From Pseudomonadota bacterium (GTDB taxonomy: Bacteria > Desulfobacterota > JAPLJL01), in assembly GCA_026388615.1 (NCBI GenBank), contig JAPLJL010000375.1, forward strand, positions 1 to 16,125: a stretch of 16,125 nt of DNA. The letters run 5' to 3'. This document shows, piece after piece, positions 14,187 through 16,125 of this stretch (the first letter of the stretch is position 1; the number at the start of each line of letters is the position of its first letter). Position numbers and translations under genes: made by a program. The notes under the pieces were generated by a model, which did not search any database, had not been told where the DNA came from, and was given only the letters and a program-made list of their open reading frames with translations.

Positions 14187-14218
14187 AAAAACAAAGAAAC
14201 TACCCAGAATTCGTTTCT
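14187..14218 (-). terminator. Possible terminator of glnS
   Basis: On the minus strand AGAAAC (complement of 14213-14218) pairs with GTTTCT (complement of 14195-14200) around a 12-base loop, followed by TTGTTTTT. The stem is short and AT-rich. It begins four bases after the glnS stop. Confidence 0.45.
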
Positions 14219-14221
14219 GAT

Positions 14222-15991
14222 TTATTTTTCCTGGGATTTTTCGATCTTGGCCCAGGAATCGCGGAGGGAAACGGTCCGGTTGAACACCAGCAGGTGTCCG
14301 GGAGTCGAATCGGGATCGACGCAGAAATAACCCAGCCTTTCAAATTGATAGCGGTTTTCGGGCTGGGCTTTTCCCAGGCTGGGCTCGATCCGGCAGGAAA
14401 TCAGGATCTTGAGTGAGTCCGGATTAATAGCTTTCGTGAAATCGGCACCTTCCTCCCCCTCCAGGGGATTGGGCTTGTCGAAGAACCGATCATAAAGCCG
14501 GACCTCGGCGGGAAGCGAGTGCTCCGCCGAAACCCAGTGCAGGGTGCCTTTGATCTTGCGCCCGTCCGGGGTGCCGCCGCCGCGGGTGGCCGGGTCCCAG
14601 GTGCAGTGAAGCTCATTGACCTCGCCGGTATTTTTATCCTTTAAAACCTTCACGCACTTGATGATGCAGGCGTAGCGGAGCCTGACCTCCCGGCCCGGGG
14701 CCAGGCGAAACCATTTCGGGGGCGGGTCTTCCCGGAAGTCGTCCTTTTCAATATAAATGACTTGGGCGAAGGGAACCTTCCGGCTGCCGAAGCCCGGGTC
14801 GGTGGGATGATAGGGGGCGTCGAATTCCTCCACCTGGCCCGCCGGAAAGTTATCGATCACCACCCGCAGGGGATTCAGAACCGCCATGACCCGGGGGCTC
14901 CGGTTTTCCAGGTCCTGGCGGACGCAGTGCTCGAGCATAGCCATGTCCACGATGCCCTCAGCCTTGGCCACCCCGATCCGCTCACAAAATTCCCGGATGG
15001 ACTCGGGGGTATAACCCCGCCGGCGGAGGCCCGAGATGGTCGGCATCCGGGGGTCGTCCCAGCCCCGGACAATCCCTTTTTCCACCAGCTCCAGGAGCTT
15101 GCGCTTGCTCATGATGGTGTAGCTCAGATTCAGGCGAGCGAACTCGATCTGCTGGGGATGGGAGTAGACCTTCAGTTCATCCAGGAACCAGTCGTAAAGC
15201 GGGCGGTGATCCTCGAATTCGAGCGTGCAGATCGAATGGGTAATCCCCTCGATCGAATCGGAGAGGCAGTGGGCGAAGTCATACATGGGATAAATGCACC
15301 ACTGGTCCCCGGTCCGGTGGTGGCGGGCCTTCTTGATCCGGTACATGATCGGGTCCCGCATGTTCATGTTTGCAGACTCCAGGTCGATCTTGGCCCGGAG
15401 GACGTGCGCGCCGTCGGGAAATTCCCCCGCCCGCATCCGGGCGAACAGGTCCAGGTTTTCCTCCGCCGAACGGTTCCGGTCGGGGCTGGCCTGGCCCGGC
15501 TGGTAAAAGTTGCCCCGGTATTTCTTGATTTCCTCTTCGCTCAGGCTGCAGACGTAGGCCTTGCCCAGCTGGATGAGTTCCACGGCGAACTGGTAAAGCT
15601 TTTCGAAATAGTTGGAGGCGTAGTAAAGCCGTTCTTCCCAGTCGAATCCCAGCCACCTGATGTTGTCCTGGATCGACTCGACGTATTCCACTTCCTCGGT
15701 CACGGGATTGGTGTCGTCCAGGCGCAGGTTGCAGGTGCCGTGGTATTCGGCGGCGAGCCCGAAGTTCAAACAGATCGATTTGGCGTGGCCGATATGGAGG
15801 TAGCCGTTCGGCTCCGGGGGAAAGCGGGTGGCCACCCGGCTGTCGTTTTTTCCCCGCTCCCGGTCGGCGTTGATAATTTCCTTGATGAAATTCGAGGCCG
15901 CGGCGGGAGCTCCCGGGGTTTTGTCCGCGGGTTCGGTCCCGGGGGAGGTTTTCTTTTCCGGGAAGTCCGTTTGGGTTTTTTTCTCGTTCAT
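14222..15991 (-). CDS. glnS: Glutaminyl-tRNA synthetase
   Basis: This class I synthetase joins glutamine to tRNA-Gln. It has FPPEPNGYLHIGHAKS with the HIGH motif at 66-69, LRLDDTNP near 89-96, the KMSKS-equivalent IMSKRK at 293-298, and a full C-terminal anticodon-binding beta-barrel region (about 340-589). At 589 residues it is longer than E. coli GlnRS (554), because of a low-complexity Pro/Lys/Ala-rich extension of about 30 residues before SNFIKEII. The ATG at 15991 is chosen; an in-frame TTG at 16003 would add four residues, and neither has a strong ribosome site. Having GlnRS means the cell can charge tRNA-Gln directly, a trait limited to some bacterial groups. Confidence 0.97.
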   Translation of the reverse strand: MNEKKTQTDFPEKKTSPGTEPADKTPGAPAAASNFIKEIINADRERGKNDSRVATRFPPEPNGYLHIGHAKSICLNFGLAAEYHGTCNLRLDDTNPVTEEVEYVESIQDNIRWLGFDWEERLYYASNYFEKLYQFAVELIQLGKAYVCSLSEEEIKKYRGNFYQPGQASPDRNRSAEENLDLFARMRAGEFPDGAHVLRAKIDLESANMNMRDPIMYRIKKARHHRTGDQWCIYPMYDFAHCLSDSIEGITHSICTLEFEDHRPLYDWFLDELKVYSHPQQIEFARLNLSYTIMSKRKLLELVEKGIVRGWDDPRMPTISGLRRRGYTPESIREFCERIGVAKAEGIVDMAMLEHCVRQDLENRSPRVMAVLNPLRVVIDNFPAGQVEEFDAPYHPTDPGFGSRKVPFAQVIYIEKDDFREDPPPKWFRLAPGREVRLRYACIIKCVKVLKDKNTGEVNELHCTWDPATRGGGTPDGRKIKGTLHWVSAEHSLPAEVRLYDRFFDKPNPLEGEEGADFTKAINPDSLKILISCRIEPSLGKAQPENRYQFERLGYFCVDPDSTPGHLLVFNRTVSLRDSWAKIEKSQEK

Positions 15992-16051
15992 GGCTTGACC
16001 CAAGCATAAAACGGAGCCGGGTCTTTTGGCAATTGGCTTTCAGTAAAAAAA

Positions 16052-16116
16052 GGTTTTGGGTGATGGGTTTAGGTGATAGGTGTTTACCTATGACCCATGA
16101 CCTATAACCTATGACC
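16052..16116. repeat. Heptamer array folding as an imperfect inverted repeat
   Basis: The right half has five seven-base units: GTTTACC, TATGACC, CATGACC, TATAACC, TATGACC (16082-16116). The left half carries the complementary type: GGTTTTG, GGTGATG, GGTTTA, GGTGATA (16052-16078). GGTGATAGGT (16072-16081) pairs with ACCTATGACC (16086-16095) with one mismatch around GTTT. Units share the ACC ending with the 6394-6428 array. Confidence 0.7.
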
Positions 16117-16125
16117 TTAGAAGAT

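Noticed and set aside
13925..14194. Minus-strand frame of 89 codons between the lipoprotein gene and glnS
   Set aside because: It overlaps the lipoprotein gene end and the glnS terminator region, lacks a ribosome site and has no recognisable domain.
14762..16009. Plus-strand open frame of 415 codons opposite glnS
   Set aside because: It is the mirror of a certain gene in GC-rich DNA; the translation has no domain, is rich in Gly/Val/His/Asp shadows, and has no ribosome site.

Overview
The window is bacterial chromosome with GC-rich coding sequence. Two exported proteins and one clear lipoprotein suggest a Gram-negative cell. Direct glutaminyl-tRNA synthetase, the order tig-clpP-clpX-lon and a corrinoid-type methyltetrahydrofolate methyltransferase fit an anaerobic Desulfobacterota-like (former Deltaproteobacteria) lineage. 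This placement is inference; no 16S or marker phylogeny is available here.

Left region (1-5508, minus strand): a protein quality-control operon, read right to left as tRNA-Leu(TAG), tig (trigger factor), clpP, clpX and lon. tig/clpP and clpP/clpX each overlap by an ATGA. lon follows clpX after about 30 bases and runs off the left edge before its catalytic Ser/Lys dyad. The leader between the tRNA and tig is strongly structured.

tRNA region (5509-6850): a small GIY-YIG nuclease-family gene, a terminator, a tRNA-His/Arg(TCG)/Lys cluster and a separate tRNA-Arg(TCT), all on the minus strand. Both tRNA units have recognisable promoters. A perfect seven-base-period array sits just downstream of tRNA-Arg(TCT).

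Middle accessory region (6813-10473, plus strand): a DUF3604 (PHP-like) exported protein, possibly preceded by an overlapping small ORF; an exported Cys-based phosphatase; a frameshifted relic of an RCC1-type repeat protein; and a compact unit (promoter, strong RBS, strong terminator) for an 81-residue lysine-rich protein made of two copies of one 29-residue motif. I do not recognise a characterised family for that last protein, and it is the best candidate here for something undescribed.

Right region (10494-16125): an AcsE-like methyltransferase (minus), a HAD phosphatase (plus), an Fe-S RlmD/TrmA-type RNA m5U methyltransferase (minus) bordered on both sides by related nine-base-period arrays, a lipoprotein of unknown function (plus), a structured non-coding stretch, and glnS (minus). 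Another seven-base-period array closes the window. It ends in the same nine bases that follow the array beside tRNA-Arg(TCT), so another tRNA may begin just beyond the right edge.
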